Translations under genes and position numbers: made by a program
Assembly (NCBI GenBank): GCA_013153055.1
Contig: JAADFE010000043.1
Location: 1-37,468, forward strand
DNA length: 37,468 nt
Direction: 5' to 3'
From: Campylobacterota bacterium
GTDB taxonomy: Bacteria > Campylobacterota > Campylobacteria > Campylobacterales > Sulfurovaceae
Shown: piece after piece, positions 1 to 8,574 of the stretch
Position numbering within the stretch: position 1 is the stretch's first letter
Layout: each line of letters begins with the position of its first letter
Notes under the pieces: model-generated
Seen by the model: the letters and a program-made list of their open reading frames with translations, nothing else
Told to the model about the DNA's origin: nothing
The model's database searches: none

Positions 1-464
1 TCTCCACCTGATAGATTTTTTACTACTGTATGCTGTTTGTCTAATATATTAAAATGTTTTAGAACACTATTTAGTTTATTTTTTGCATCTTTTTCATTAG
101 GATTAGTTGGTACTAGAGGTAATAAAATATTATCCTCTACAGATAAATTTGGAATTAGATTATATTTTTGAAATATAAATCCAATAGTAGATTGTCTATA
201 ATCAGATGCAAAATTATCAGGTAGTTTTGAGACTCTTTGCTTATCTACTATAACCTCACCAGTTGTTGGTTTGCTCAAACCTGCAATAAGTGATAAAATT
301 GTACTTTTACCACTTCCACTTACACCTTTTAAAATAACAAATTCACCTTTTTGAATAGTGAGATTAATATCTTTTAGTGCTGTAACTATATTATTTTTAT
401 TTATTTCATAGATTTTGGTAATATCTTTTAAGGTTATTATTGGATTATTCAACCAAAACTCCAT
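1..464 (-). CDS. ABC transporter ATP-binding protein, 3'-truncated by window edge
   Basis: Manual minus-strand translation from ATG at 464: MEFWLNNPIITLKDITKIYEINKNN...LKGVSGSGKSTILSLIAGLSKP (Walker A), FIFQKYNLIPNLSVEDNI (Q-loop), ending near the LSGGE signature at the window edge. Confidence 0.9.
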   Translation of the reverse strand, partial: MEFWLNNPIITLKDITKIYEINKNNIVTALKDINLTIQKGEFVILKGVSGSGKSTILSLIAGLSKPTTGEVIVDKQRVSKLPDNFASDYRQSTIGFIFQKYNLIPNLSVEDNILLPLVPTNPNEKDAKNKLNSVLKHFNILDKQHTVVKNLSGG

Positions 465-819
465 ACTCTCTAAGATATGCCAATATATCTTTTTTGTTCA
501 TATATCCTATATGCCTAGCTACTTCTTTGCCATCTCTATAAAATATTTGAACTGGTAGTTCTGATATATTATTATTTATAGTGCCCAATATATCTTTATC
601 TGTATTGATATAGTATATAAGCGTTTTTGGATACTTTTCTTTTATCTCTTTTATTTGAGGAGCCATACTTTCACACCATATACATTTGGTTTTTCCTATC
701 ATAATCATAGTAGGTTTACTTTTGTCTATTTGAGAAAATTTTATCTCTGGTACATTACCAAAGTTATAAGCAAATAGAGTTGCTGTTATCAAGATTATTG
801 TTATTACTGTTTTTTTCAT
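445..819 (-). CDS. Thioredoxin-like periplasmic protein (CIWC motif)
   Basis: ORF 124 aa with signal peptide and thioredoxin-like core MIGKTKCIWCESMAPQIKEI; overlaps the ABC ATPase start. Confidence 0.75.
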   Translation of the reverse strand: MKKTVITIILITATLFAYNFGNVPEIKFSQIDKSKPTMIMIGKTKCIWCESMAPQIKEIKEKYPKTLIYYINTDKDILGTINNNISELPVQIFYRDGKEVARHIGYMNKKDILAYLREYGVLVE

Positions 820-858
820 TATATACTCCTAGGTATTTTTGATTTATTATATTACAAT

Positions 859-2088
859 TTATCTAATAACTTCATCTACATCCAAAGTAGCTGTTCTCCA
901 AGAAGGAATAATGGTGGCTGCTAAGTATATTGGAACAGATAAGAAAAATACTAAAAATAGTAATTGTATATCAAATACAAATGGTAATTCAAAAGTTGTT
1001 TTTAGTTGAGAATAACCTACAAATATATCTCTAAGAATAGGTGCTTTTAGGATATATACATACCAAAATGCTATTAAAACGCCTATAAGATAAGCGAAAA
1101 ATGATATTATAAAAGCTTCATAAAACTTCTCTTTTAGTATATCATCTACTCTCCAACCAACTGCTTTTAGGATACCTATTTCTCTCTTTTCTTCTGAACT
1201 TAAACCACTAGTTTTATCATATATAATCATAAAAAATGTAAATATGGCTACCACAAATAGAGCCAAAAAAACACCACTTTTATAATCAAATATATTTTGA
1301 TAACTTACTTTTAAATCATTATTGGTGATTATTCTAGTATCTGGATAGAGTAGTTTTATTTTAGATGCTATAGTTGGTATCTCTTTTGGATTGGCTACTT
1401 TTACGACTATATCTGTAGCTTTATCTTTTGGCATGTCAAAAATTTCTCGGACATCCTCTTTTGACATTAATATAATATCATTTGATTCTAGTTGTGTATC
1501 TCCTTTAAATACTCCTGCTAGATATATTTTTTTTAGATTTCCATCAGGTTTTATAAAATTAAAATAGTCGTTATAATAGTTTTTTGTAAGTACTTTTTGA
1601 ACACCTTCTCCGACAATCATACTTTTTTCTTTGTGTAACTTTTCAAAATCAAACTTTTCTACTACTTGAGATAGTGCTTTTGTATATTGTTCTTCATATT
1701 GGTCTATACCTACTATTGAAAAATTGACTCCTGCATTTGCAAAATAGTAATATCCCCAAACTCTAGGAGTGGCTTGTTCTACTCCTGCTATAGTTAATAT
1801 TTCATCTGCAACTGAGTTATCTATATCATAATGTCTTCCTGCTTTTAATTTTTGTACTATTATCTGAGGTAAGGCATCAACTGTTGTTTGTAGCTCATAT
1901 TTTATAGAGTTTGTAATTAAAAAGATAGACATAAGTAATGTAGTCAATAGAGTAAAAAGCACAAATATAAATATATTTTTCCCTTTTGCTCTAAGTATTG
2001 AATTGATAGCAAATTCAATAAGATATCTGTTTATTCTATTTTTCAATAGATTGCTCCTGATTAATAATATGAGAGTGAGAATATACAA
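859..2088 (-). CDS. ABC transporter permease, FtsX/MacB-like
   Basis: ORF 409 aa; N-terminal TM helix, large extracytoplasmic domain, C-terminal FtsX-like region (SSEEKREIGILKAVGWRVDDILKEKFYEA...). The true start may be internal to the ORF. Confidence 0.85.
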   Translation of the reverse strand: MYILTLILLIRSNLLKNRINRYLIEFAINSILRAKGKNIFIFVLFTLLTTLLMSIFLITNSIKYELQTTVDALPQIIVQKLKAGRHYDIDNSVADEILTIAGVEQATPRVWGYYYFANAGVNFSIVGIDQYEEQYTKALSQVVEKFDFEKLHKEKSMIVGEGVQKVLTKNYYNDYFNFIKPDGNLKKIYLAGVFKGDTQLESNDIILMSKEDVREIFDMPKDKATDIVVKVANPKEIPTIASKIKLLYPDTRIITNNDLKVSYQNIFDYKSGVFLALFVVAIFTFFMIIYDKTSGLSSEEKREIGILKAVGWRVDDILKEKFYEAFIISFFAYLIGVLIAFWYVYILKAPILRDIFVGYSQLKTTFELPFVFDIQLLFLVFFLSVPIYLAATIIPSWRTATLDVDEVIR

Positions 2089-2347
2089 AAGTAGTAGGGA
2101 AATACTCTCTCAAAGATGGGTCATCACTATATATAGAAAATATATCACTCAAAGTTCTATGCCTGATATATAAAGATTCTGTAGAGATTGCCAAATCAGG
2201 TAATCCTACTATATGAGTGAACTGTTTTTTATATAATTTTTGTTGATTTGTTATAGATTTTGTCAAAGAGAGATATAATATCTCTCCTATAAACAAAATT
2301 ATAACAGATAAAAAAATATAAAAAAGTCTATGACTTTTTCTATTCAT
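2036..2347 (-). CDS. Small single-pass membrane protein of the NosL/ABC transporter locus
   Basis: 103 aa ORF, hydrophobic N-terminal anchor MNRKSHRLFYIFLSVIILFIGEILYLSL; overlaps permease ORF; AAGGG upstream of ATG. Confidence 0.6.
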   Translation of the reverse strand: MNRKSHRLFYIFLSVIILFIGEILYLSLTKSITNQQKLYKKQFTHIVGLPDLAISTESLYIRHRTLSDIFSIYSDDPSLREYFPTTFVYSHSHIINQEQSIEK

Positions 2348-2370
2348 ATATTGAACCCTTGTGTGGTTTA

Positions 2371-2418
2371 GGAAACGATGGCTTTAGCCTCGTATTCGGG
2401 TCTAAAGACTCCGTTTCC
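2371..2418. repeat. Dispersed palindromic element, copy R1
   Basis: ggaaacgatggctttagcctcgtattcgggtctaaagactccgtttcc; imperfect long hairpin. Confidence 0.85.
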
Positions 2419-2427
2419 AAAGAAATC

Positions 2428-2550
2428 TTATTCATCCAGTTTCAAAACTTCTTTTTGTGTTATTTTATCAAATGAAACTATATTCTTACCATTAAACAAA
2501 ATTATAACAGATAAAGAAATATAAAAAAGTCTATGACTTTTTCTATTCAT
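2428..2550 (-). CDS. Chimeric 40-aa ORF created by tandem duplication (anchor-like N-terminus fused to NosL C-terminal tail)
   Basis: Manual translation MNRKSHRLFYISLSVIILFNGKNIVSFDKITQKEVLKLDE*, in frame across the duplication junction; AAAGG about 8 nt upstream of ATG. Expression unknown. Confidence 0.4.
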   Translation of the reverse strand: MNRKSHRLFYISLSVIILFNGKNIVSFDKITQKEVLKLDE

Positions 2551-2573
2551 ATATTGAACCTTTGTATGGTTTA

Positions 2574-2621
2574 GGAAACGATGGCTTCAGCCTCGTATTC
2601 GGGTCTAAAGACTCTGTTTCC
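2574..2621. repeat. Dispersed palindromic element, copy R2
   Basis: ggaaacgatggcttcagcctcgtattcgggtctaaagactctgtttcc; duplicated with the 203-bp unit. Confidence 0.85.
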
Positions 2622-2630
2622 AAAGAAATC

Positions 2631-3737
2631 TTATTTATCCAGTTTCAAAACTTCTTTTTGTGTTATTTTATCAAATGAAACTATATTTTTACCATGATGG
2701 TCACTCATAAAAGTTTTGGCATCACTCTCTAGCTCAAAAGGTATCAGTTCATTGCCCATAGGACCTGTAACATCAGAACCAATAACATAATAAGCTTTTT
2801 TACCATCTATTGTTTTTTGAGAGTAATAATCTGTAACCAATATCTCTTTTATATTTTCAGGTGTTAATGTTTCAAATTTTCCATATTGAGTTCTATCAAA
2901 ATAGAATTTCATCATATCTTTTACACCATCAAAAGATAATCTATTTCCATCTTTATATACTATTTGTGAAGCCCATTTAGGATATTTATAAACAAACATA
3001 CCACATACTGGACATTTGTCTTTTTTGGTTAATTTTATATTTTCAGTAGTATTGCTTTTTGGTTTTTCTCTTTTGACATCCCAAAGATATAAAGCTACTG
3101 CTTGGAGTTGTTTTTCATTTATATCTGCACATATATTTTGATTTTTTATTTCTGATTTCAATTCATTAATAGCATGAAATTTATTTGGGTCTATTTTATC
3201 ACTTTGGCATTTTTTTGCCAATAGTTTTTTACCCATTGGATACATCATTTTTTTCTTTTTCATACTTACCATAGCACTATCTTGTTTTAGTGAAGATTTT
3301 GCTTCTTTGAGTACTGTATCAAAATCTGTTATTTTTCCACCATGTTTTTTAACAAAATTTTCTGCTTCATCTTTTGTTGCAAAAGCCAATTTGCTAACTT
3401 TGCTCATAGTCCCTTTTACATCTGAACCCATTACAAAAAAAGCATCTTTTGCAATAATTGGTTTTTGAGTTGAAGCATCTATTACTTTAATATCTTCTAA
3501 TTTAGTAGGGTTATTAGCCATATCAGCTACTAAACATCTAATAGAACAGTACTGCTTATCTCCTGATATATATGATGTTTTATAGAACATTTTGAGGTTC
3601 ATCCCACATACACTACACCACATCTTTTTAGCACCATCTTGAACCAATACAGGCTCAACAGTAGCTTTTTTACTAAATGGTTCTGCATTTAATATAGAAA
3701 TCATTAATAGCATTATTAATGAAAGTTTTTTCAACAT
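2631..3737 (-). CDS. NosL-family protein with two CxxCGM domains and a heme-less cytochrome-like linker
   Basis: 368 aa; MWCSVCGMNLKMFYKTSYISGDKQYCS and KCPVCGMFVYKYPKWASQIVYKDGN; both halves contain the NosL-type MGSDV/IGSDVTGPMG motif. Confidence 0.85.
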   Translation of the reverse strand: MLKKLSLIMLLMISILNAEPFSKKATVEPVLVQDGAKKMWCSVCGMNLKMFYKTSYISGDKQYCSIRCLVADMANNPTKLEDIKVIDASTQKPIIAKDAFFVMGSDVKGTMSKVSKLAFATKDEAENFVKKHGGKITDFDTVLKEAKSSLKQDSAMVSMKKKKMMYPMGKKLLAKKCQSDKIDPNKFHAINELKSEIKNQNICADINEKQLQAVALYLWDVKREKPKSNTTENIKLTKKDKCPVCGMFVYKYPKWASQIVYKDGNRLSFDGVKDMMKFYFDRTQYGKFETLTPENIKEILVTDYYSQKTIDGKKAYYVIGSDVTGPMGNELIPFELESDAKTFMSDHHGKNIVSFDKITQKEVLKLDK

Positions 3738-3861
3738 AACTTTTCCTTATCTTTTGGATTTGTTTGTATTATAACTATTGAGTGTTAAATTAGTGTTAAA
3801 TAGTATAGTATTTTTATCTTTCATATTAATATTAGGGGAATTATTAAGTTCCCCACTTTAA

Positions 3862-4101
3862 TTAATCTACTTTCTCTACAACCTCACACGCCACTTCAGA
3901 ACCACAAATACAAGCTGCACGGAGATATTTAATACCTTTTTTTCTATCACGCTCAACACCATCACCATCGTAATAGATAGCGCCTACTTTTAAACAAGCT
4001 TCTGCATTTTCTTTGGCACATGCTTCTTCTAAATCTTTAACACTCTCTGTAGCAAAAAGGAGTGTAGCTCCAAACAGAAAAAATAAAATCATTTTTTTCA
4101 T
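3862..4101 (-). CDS. Small secreted Sel1-repeat-like protein
   Basis: From MKKMILFFLFGATLLFA: signal peptide then ACLKVGAIYYDGDGVERDRKKGIKYLRAACICGSEVACE (Sel1-like with Cys pairs). The ORF track starts upstream at 4146. Confidence 0.7.
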   Translation of the reverse strand: MKKMILFFLFGATLLFATESVKDLEEACAKENAEACLKVGAIYYDGDGVERDRKKGIKYLRAACICGSEVACEVVEKVD

Positions 4102-4124
4102 AATAAAAATCCTTTCAAAATATA

Positions 4125-4712
4125 TTAATTTACATCTTTTACACATCGGGTTGTATGTTTTGCCGAAAGTGAACCATCAATATCACTCTCAATGGAGATT
4201 CTTCCATCTACCATATCAACAATATAGACTCCTGGTTTTGTTTTATTGAACTTTGTTTCTGTTGTAAAAGTATCACTCCAAATAATATTTGAACACCCTT
4301 TGTCATAACAAGTAACCAATAGGTTTTCAAAGTTATCACTTGGGTAAACATTGGCATAGTGTGTGTAATCCAATATGTTTATAATCTCTGTTAAAGTAGG
4401 CACTCGCCAATTAGAATATTTACCTATTGATAAATTTTTACATCCCTCTTTGGCATTTTTGTAACTTTTTTTAACTGTTACTCCAGAGTCATTTTCCCAC
4501 ATCAGTTGCTGTTTTTTATCTAAAATATATCCATTATGTTTAACATAATTTACATTGTCCCATCTTCGAGGTTTTTCTATTCCTGCTTTGGCTTTATTTT
4601 CATTGCTATCTTCGTACTCACTTTCTAAAGCATATGAGGTTAAACTGTCCATTATATCAGCACAACCACTAAAAAATAATCCAAGAGTTACTACAAAAAG
4701 ATACTTTTTCAT
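4125..4712 (-). CDS. DUF1566 (Lcl_C-like) lipoprotein
   Basis: 195 aa; lipobox LFFSGCAD; LMWENDSG...YSNWRVPTLTEIINILDYTHY...TRCVK typical of DUF1566. Confidence 0.8.
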   Translation of the reverse strand: MKKYLFVVTLGLFFSGCADIMDSLTSYALESEYEDSNENKAKAGIEKPRRWDNVNYVKHNGYILDKKQQLMWENDSGVTVKKSYKNAKEGCKNLSIGKYSNWRVPTLTEIINILDYTHYANVYPSDNFENLLVTCYDKGCSNIIWSDTFTTETKFNKTKPGVYIVDMVDGRISIESDIDGSLSAKHTTRCVKDVN

Positions 4713-5239
4713 TATTTAGTACCTCTTACACATAAAACATACTCTTTTGCTTCAGGAGAAAGCCTTTTCATTTGAAACTTATTTTTACTTAAAGACCAGT
4801 AGAGTGTCTCTCCATTTTTATAGAGTCCATATTCATAAAGAGAAGCACTCCAGTACCCATCAAGAAAAGATAAAGGTGAATTATCTTTTACAAAATGTAG
4901 CTCCTTTTTAGTTTTCCCATTATTAAGAAAATCCAAATTGAGAGATTTATCTAGTGTTGTTTCTGATACACTATAACCTTTTAAAATACCTTTTTTTACT
5001 TTCTTACTCTTTGGTAAGTTAAGTTTATGTGAAAAATCATAAATGGTTAAAAGTTCTTTTACCGTGGGAAGATGCCAATCTTTTTTACCCTCTAACGACA
5101 ACTCACTACAGTATTTCACTGCTTGTTCATGCTCCATTGCTTTTTGAGTATCATACCATTCAAAATTTGTCTTGCTATCTACTACGGTTGTAGCAAATAG
5201 ATTTAAATTTATAAATGCTATTAAAGCCAATTTTTTCAT
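4712..5239 (-). CDS. DUF1566 (Lcl_C-like) secreted protein
   Basis: Start MKKLALIAFINLNLFAT; FEWYDTQKAMEHEQAVKYCSELSLEGKKDWHLPTVKELLTIYDFSHK...YVLCVRG. Confidence 0.8.
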   Translation of the reverse strand: MKKLALIAFINLNLFATTVVDSKTNFEWYDTQKAMEHEQAVKYCSELSLEGKKDWHLPTVKELLTIYDFSHKLNLPKSKKVKKGILKGYSVSETTLDKSLNLDFLNNGKTKKELHFVKDNSPLSFLDGYWSASLYEYGLYKNGETLYWSLSKNKFQMKRLSPEAKEYVLCVRGTK

Positions 5240-5250
5240 TTTTTCTCCTT

Positions 5251-6612
5251 TTACTTTGTTTGTGCCAAGCACATTTGCCTATCTCTATCGCTTAAACCTG
5301 AACTAAAACAGTAACTCTCTTGTCCTGTTGCACTTGCCAAACACATATTACGGTCTCTATCACTTTTTATATATGAACTAAAACAGTAACTATCTTTTTT
5401 TGTTGCACTTGCTAAACACATCTGTCTATCTCTATCACTTTTTATATCTGAGCTAAAACAGTAATTCTCTTGTCCTGTAGCACTTGCTAAACACATCTGT
5501 CTATCTCTATCACTTAATCCTGAACCATAACAGTAGTTACTCTCTTTAGTAGCACTTGCCAAACAGATATTACGGTCTCTATCACTTTTTATATCTGAAC
5601 TAAAACAGTAATTTTTACCTTTTGAAGAGGTTGTCTTGTTGGCAACATATGTTTGACCAGTCTTAACTTTATAATCCCATGTAGCATTTTTCAGCTCATT
5701 ATAGGCACTCAATTGATTTGTACTGGCATAAAGTTTATAGATTTTACTCTTATCTTGAGATTGTAAAGCACTACACTCATTAACACTATAAGAGACATCT
5801 TTTTGCGTCGCTCCACCAGACCCCATTCCCTCAAAAAAACCTACATTTTCTCTGCGAGTTATATTTTTACTAAAATGACACTTTGCATTAAAAGTAAAAA
5901 CAATGGGTTTACCTCCTCCATTTGGAGAGAGAATAATATCATACTGTTGACCTGAACCTCTATATTTTAAAGTGTATCCAAGTTCTTTTAGTAGATATTT
6001 ATACTCAATGGAATTAAAAAAATTATCTATAGTTAAATTTTTTCCAAATTCAGAAAAATTTAATGCTTTTTCTCGAAAATGTTTTGTATCATACCCATTG
6101 AATTTTTCTAAAAAAGCAGGTAGTTGATTGAGGTTTTGTACTTTACGAATATAATACTCACGCATCAACTCATGCTTTCCTGTTTTTCCAGAATCTCCAA
6201 TTTTATTGGCTAATTTTTCAAGGTCGTCTAAATTACCATCTGCTTTATAGGCAACAAAAAGAGCATCCTTCGTTCCCATAGAGCGTAATCTCTCTATGAC
6301 TTTTTTAGTCATTTTAAAATTTCTTGCTCTTACGGGTAATTTTTTTTCTAAATGTAAATAACTTTCTAAAATATTTACATCATTTGATTTATCTACAATA
6401 GCTCGTATCTTATTTAAATAGATAGGTTTACCAAACTCATACATTAAATCTTTACAACTCTCAAAAGAGTCCTCTTCTAAACAAGCGTGTTCAGGAGATG
6501 AGTTATCTAGTTCTTGAAACTCTTTCAAATACTCCTCTTTTGACATAGCATGTAGAAAGACTTGTAGAAAAAATAAAAAAAAGAGTAAAAATATAGATTT
6601 TTTATTCATCAT
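5251..6612 (-). CDS. Secreted protein with five C-terminal Cys-containing tandem repeats
   Basis: 453 aa with N-terminal signal sequence; C-terminal (N/S)YCFSSDIKSDRDRxxCLASATxxx units. Confidence 0.8.
   Translation of the reverse strand: MMNKKSIFLLFFLFFLQVFLHAMSKEEYLKEFQELDNSSPEHACLEEDSFESCKDLMYEFGKPIYLNKIRAIVDKSNDVNILESYLHLEKKLPVRARNFKMTKKVIERLRSMGTKDALFVAYKADGNLDDLEKLANKIGDSGKTGKHELMREYYIRKVQNLNQLPAFLEKFNGYDTKHFREKALNFSEFGKNLTIDNFFNSIEYKYLLKELGYTLKYRGSGQQYDIILSPNGGGKPIVFTFNAKCHFSKNITRRENVGFFEGMGSGGATQKDVSYSVNECSALQSQDKSKIYKLYASTNQLSAYNELKNATWDYKVKTGQTYVANKTTSSKGKNYCFSSDIKSDRDRNICLASATKESNYCYGSGLSDRDRQMCLASATGQENYCFSSDIKSDRDRQMCLASATKKDSYCFSSYIKSDRDRNMCLASATGQESYCFSSGLSDRDRQMCLAQTK
5260..5622 (-). 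repeat. Coding tandem repeat (five 24/25-aa units, last one truncated)
   Basis: NYCFSSDIKSDRDRNICLASATKES / NYCYGSGLSDRDRQMCLASATGQE / NYCFSSDIKSDRDRQMCLASATKKD / SYCFSSYIKSDRDRNMCLASATGQE / SYCFSSGLSDRDRQMCLAQTK. Confidence 0.9.
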
Positions 6613-7081
6613 AGAACTTCTTTTCGGAGATACGATGTCTCATAAAAACTCTGTTAGCAAAATCACATTTAACATTACCATTTGCATCTACATTTTTAAC
6701 ATTACAATCAGCCGATACATTAAGATATAAATTATCATATCCATTGGGGTCATCTTCATGAAAAATTCTGAAACATGGAGCCATAGTAAACTGTTTGGTA
6801 CTAGTCTTTCCTATGGCTAAACAGAGCATATCATCTTTTCTATTGCCTTTGTAATCAACCAATGATGAACGCAAGTACCAAGTACCTCTATCTTTTTTAT
6901 TAGTCTGTCTATCTTTATAGATAAATGTTCCATTATCAAAAATAAGAAACTCTTCATCATTATTATAGAGTGAATGTCCTATTACTTTTGATTTGATTTC
7001 ACTTTTACTCAAAGGTACATCATTAGAAGCACACGCTGAAAATAAAATTCCTACTATGAATACAACAAAAATATTTTTCAT
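6602..7081 (-). CDS. Lipoprotein, unknown function
   Basis: 159 aa; lipobox ILFSACAS; overlaps the next gene by 11 nt. Confidence 0.75.
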   Translation of the reverse strand: MKNIFVVFIVGILFSACASNDVPLSKSEIKSKVIGHSLYNNDEEFLIFDNGTFIYKDRQTNKKDRGTWYLRSSLVDYKGNRKDDMLCLAIGKTSTKQFTMAPCFRIFHEDDPNGYDNLYLNVSADCNVKNVDANGNVKCDFANRVFMRHRISEKKFYDE

Positions 7082-7178
7082 CTACCTAACCTTATTATAT
7101 TTATATATTTATAATAACAAAAAATTTATTAATAATAACACAAAGAGAGGTACAAGTTACAAATAATAGATAGTTTAA

Positions 7179-7325
7179 TCTATACTTCTCAAAAAAGCTC
7201 AAAATCCAAGAAAGAGTAGAACTTTAGAATTTCAAATAGATAAATCTAAATTGCAAGTTGGGGATAGAATTGAAATTATTAATAGACGAAAAAAAATTGT
7301 GGGTAAAGTTTTGGTGGAGAGATAG
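7179..7325 (+). pseudogene. Possible 3' remnant of a lost gene
   Basis: Open 49-codon stretch with no ATG: SILLKKAQNPRKSRTLEFQIDKSKLQVGDRIEIINRRKKIVGKVLVER*. Reads like a C-terminal beta-rich tail; identity uncertain. Confidence 0.3.
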
Positions 7326-7389
7326 ATAAAAGTTTAATTAGCATTAAATAAAAAAGATATAATACCATAAAAAATATCAGGAGAAGAGC

Positions 7390-8505
7390 TTGAAAACCCC
7401 ATATTGGTTACTAGAAGAGAAGCTTTTAGAAAAAAATCTAAAAATATTATCATCAATAAAAGAGCAAACAGGTATCAAGATACTATTGGCACTAAAAGGT
7501 TATGCCCTATGGCAGAGTTTTGATTTGGTATCTAAATATTTAGATGGTTGTTGTGCTAGTGGATTGTATGAGGCTATGTTATCAGATGAGAAGTTTAAAA
7601 AAGAGACACATACATACTCTCCTGCCTTTAAAAAAGAGGAGATAAAAGATATAGCAACCATATCTGACCATATAGTGTTTAACTCTCCAAATCAGTTTAA
7701 GAGATTTGCAAATCTAGCAAAAGAGTATAACCCCAATATCTCTTTGGGGCTTAGAGTCAATCCAGAGTATTCAGAGTCTCCTGTAGAGATATATAACCCT
7801 TGTGGGCTATACTCTAGGCTTGGAACTACTATAGATAATTTTGATGAGTCCATAGTAAAACAGATTGATGGGTTACATTTTCATGCACTTTGTGAGCAAG
7901 ATTCTGTGGCATTGGAGAAAGTTTTGGAGATTTTTGAGGAGAAATTTGGGAAATATCTACACAAAATGAAGTGGGTAAATTTTGGTGGTGGTCATCATAT
8001 AACCAAAGATGGATACAATATCCAAAAGTTTGTATCGATAATAAACAGTTTTAAAAATAGACATCCACATCTGGATATCTATATAGAACCCGGTGAGGCT
8101 ATTGGTTGGCAAACAGGTACACTAGTAGCTACAGTACTAGATATAGTACACAATGGTATAGATATAGCTATCTTGGATACATCAACAGAGGCTCATATGT
8201 TAGATACTGTCATTATGCCATATCGTCCTGATGTTAGAGATAGTGCCAAAGTAGGGGAGAAGCCATTTAACTATAGACTAGCAGGTAATACATGTCTAGC
8301 AGGGGATATTATGGGGGATTATAGTTTTGATAGACCTCTACAGATAGGAGATGAGATTATATTTGAAGACCAGATGCACTATACTATGGTAAAGGCTACA
8401 ACTTTTAATGGGATTGCACTGCCTTCTATTGTTATTAAGAGATTAGATGGAACTATAGAGGTTGTTAGAGAGTTTGGGTATGAGGATTTTAGAGATAGAC
8501 TTTAA
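7390..8505 (+). CDS. nspC: Carboxynorspermidine decarboxylase
   Basis: 371 aa, TTG start; MKTPYWLLEEKLLEKNLKIL...ALKGYALWQSFDL...CCASGLYEA...WVNFGGGHHIT...YIEPGEAIGW...GNTCLAGDIMGDYSF, the fold-III PLP decarboxylase pattern of NspC. Confidence 0.93.
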   Translation: MKTPYWLLEEKLLEKNLKILSSIKEQTGIKILLALKGYALWQSFDLVSKYLDGCCASGLYEAMLSDEKFKKETHTYSPAFKKEEIKDIATISDHIVFNSPNQFKRFANLAKEYNPNISLGLRVNPEYSESPVEIYNPCGLYSRLGTTIDNFDESIVKQIDGLHFHALCEQDSVALEKVLEIFEEKFGKYLHKMKWVNFGGGHHITKDGYNIQKFVSIINSFKNRHPHLDIYIEPGEAIGWQTGTLVATVLDIVHNGIDIAILDTSTEAHMLDTVIMPYRPDVRDSAKVGEKPFNYRLAGNTCLAGDIMGDYSFDRPLQIGDEIIFEDQMHYTMVKATTFNGIALPSIVIKRLDGTIEVVREFGYEDFRDRL

Positions 8506-8514
8506 CATTAACTT

Positions 8515-8565
8515 GGAACCGATGGCTTCAGCCTCGTTTTTTTCGGGACTGAAGTCTCCGACTCC
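8515..8565. repeat. Dispersed palindromic element, copy R3 (between convergent genes)
   Basis: ggaaccgatggcttcagcctcgtttttttcgggactgaagtctccgactcc. Confidence 0.88.
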
Positions 8566-8574
8566 AAAGAGTAT

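Larger units (their letters stand above)
2291..2693. repeat. Tandem duplication, 203-bp unit (copy 1 2291-2493, copy 2 2494-about 2693)
   Basis: Direct alignment: seven differences, all transitions, no indels; the unit spans the 5' end of the 103-aa ORF, the intergenic palindrome and the 3' end of the NosL gene. Confidence 0.95.

Noticed and set aside
4013-4249. Plus-strand 78-aa ORF
   Set aside because: Antisense to the Sel1-like and DUF1566 genes; no supporting features.
5260-5622. CRISPR-like regular repeats
   Set aside because: The repeats are in frame within a 453-aa protein with amino-acid-level conservation and no unique spacers; it is a coding tandem repeat.
8515-8565. Palindromic elements as ordinary rho-independent terminators
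   Set aside because: The T-run is in the loop, not after the stem, and copies share primary sequence across unrelated genes, so they form a repeat family. A secondary role as bidirectional terminators between convergent genes remains possible.
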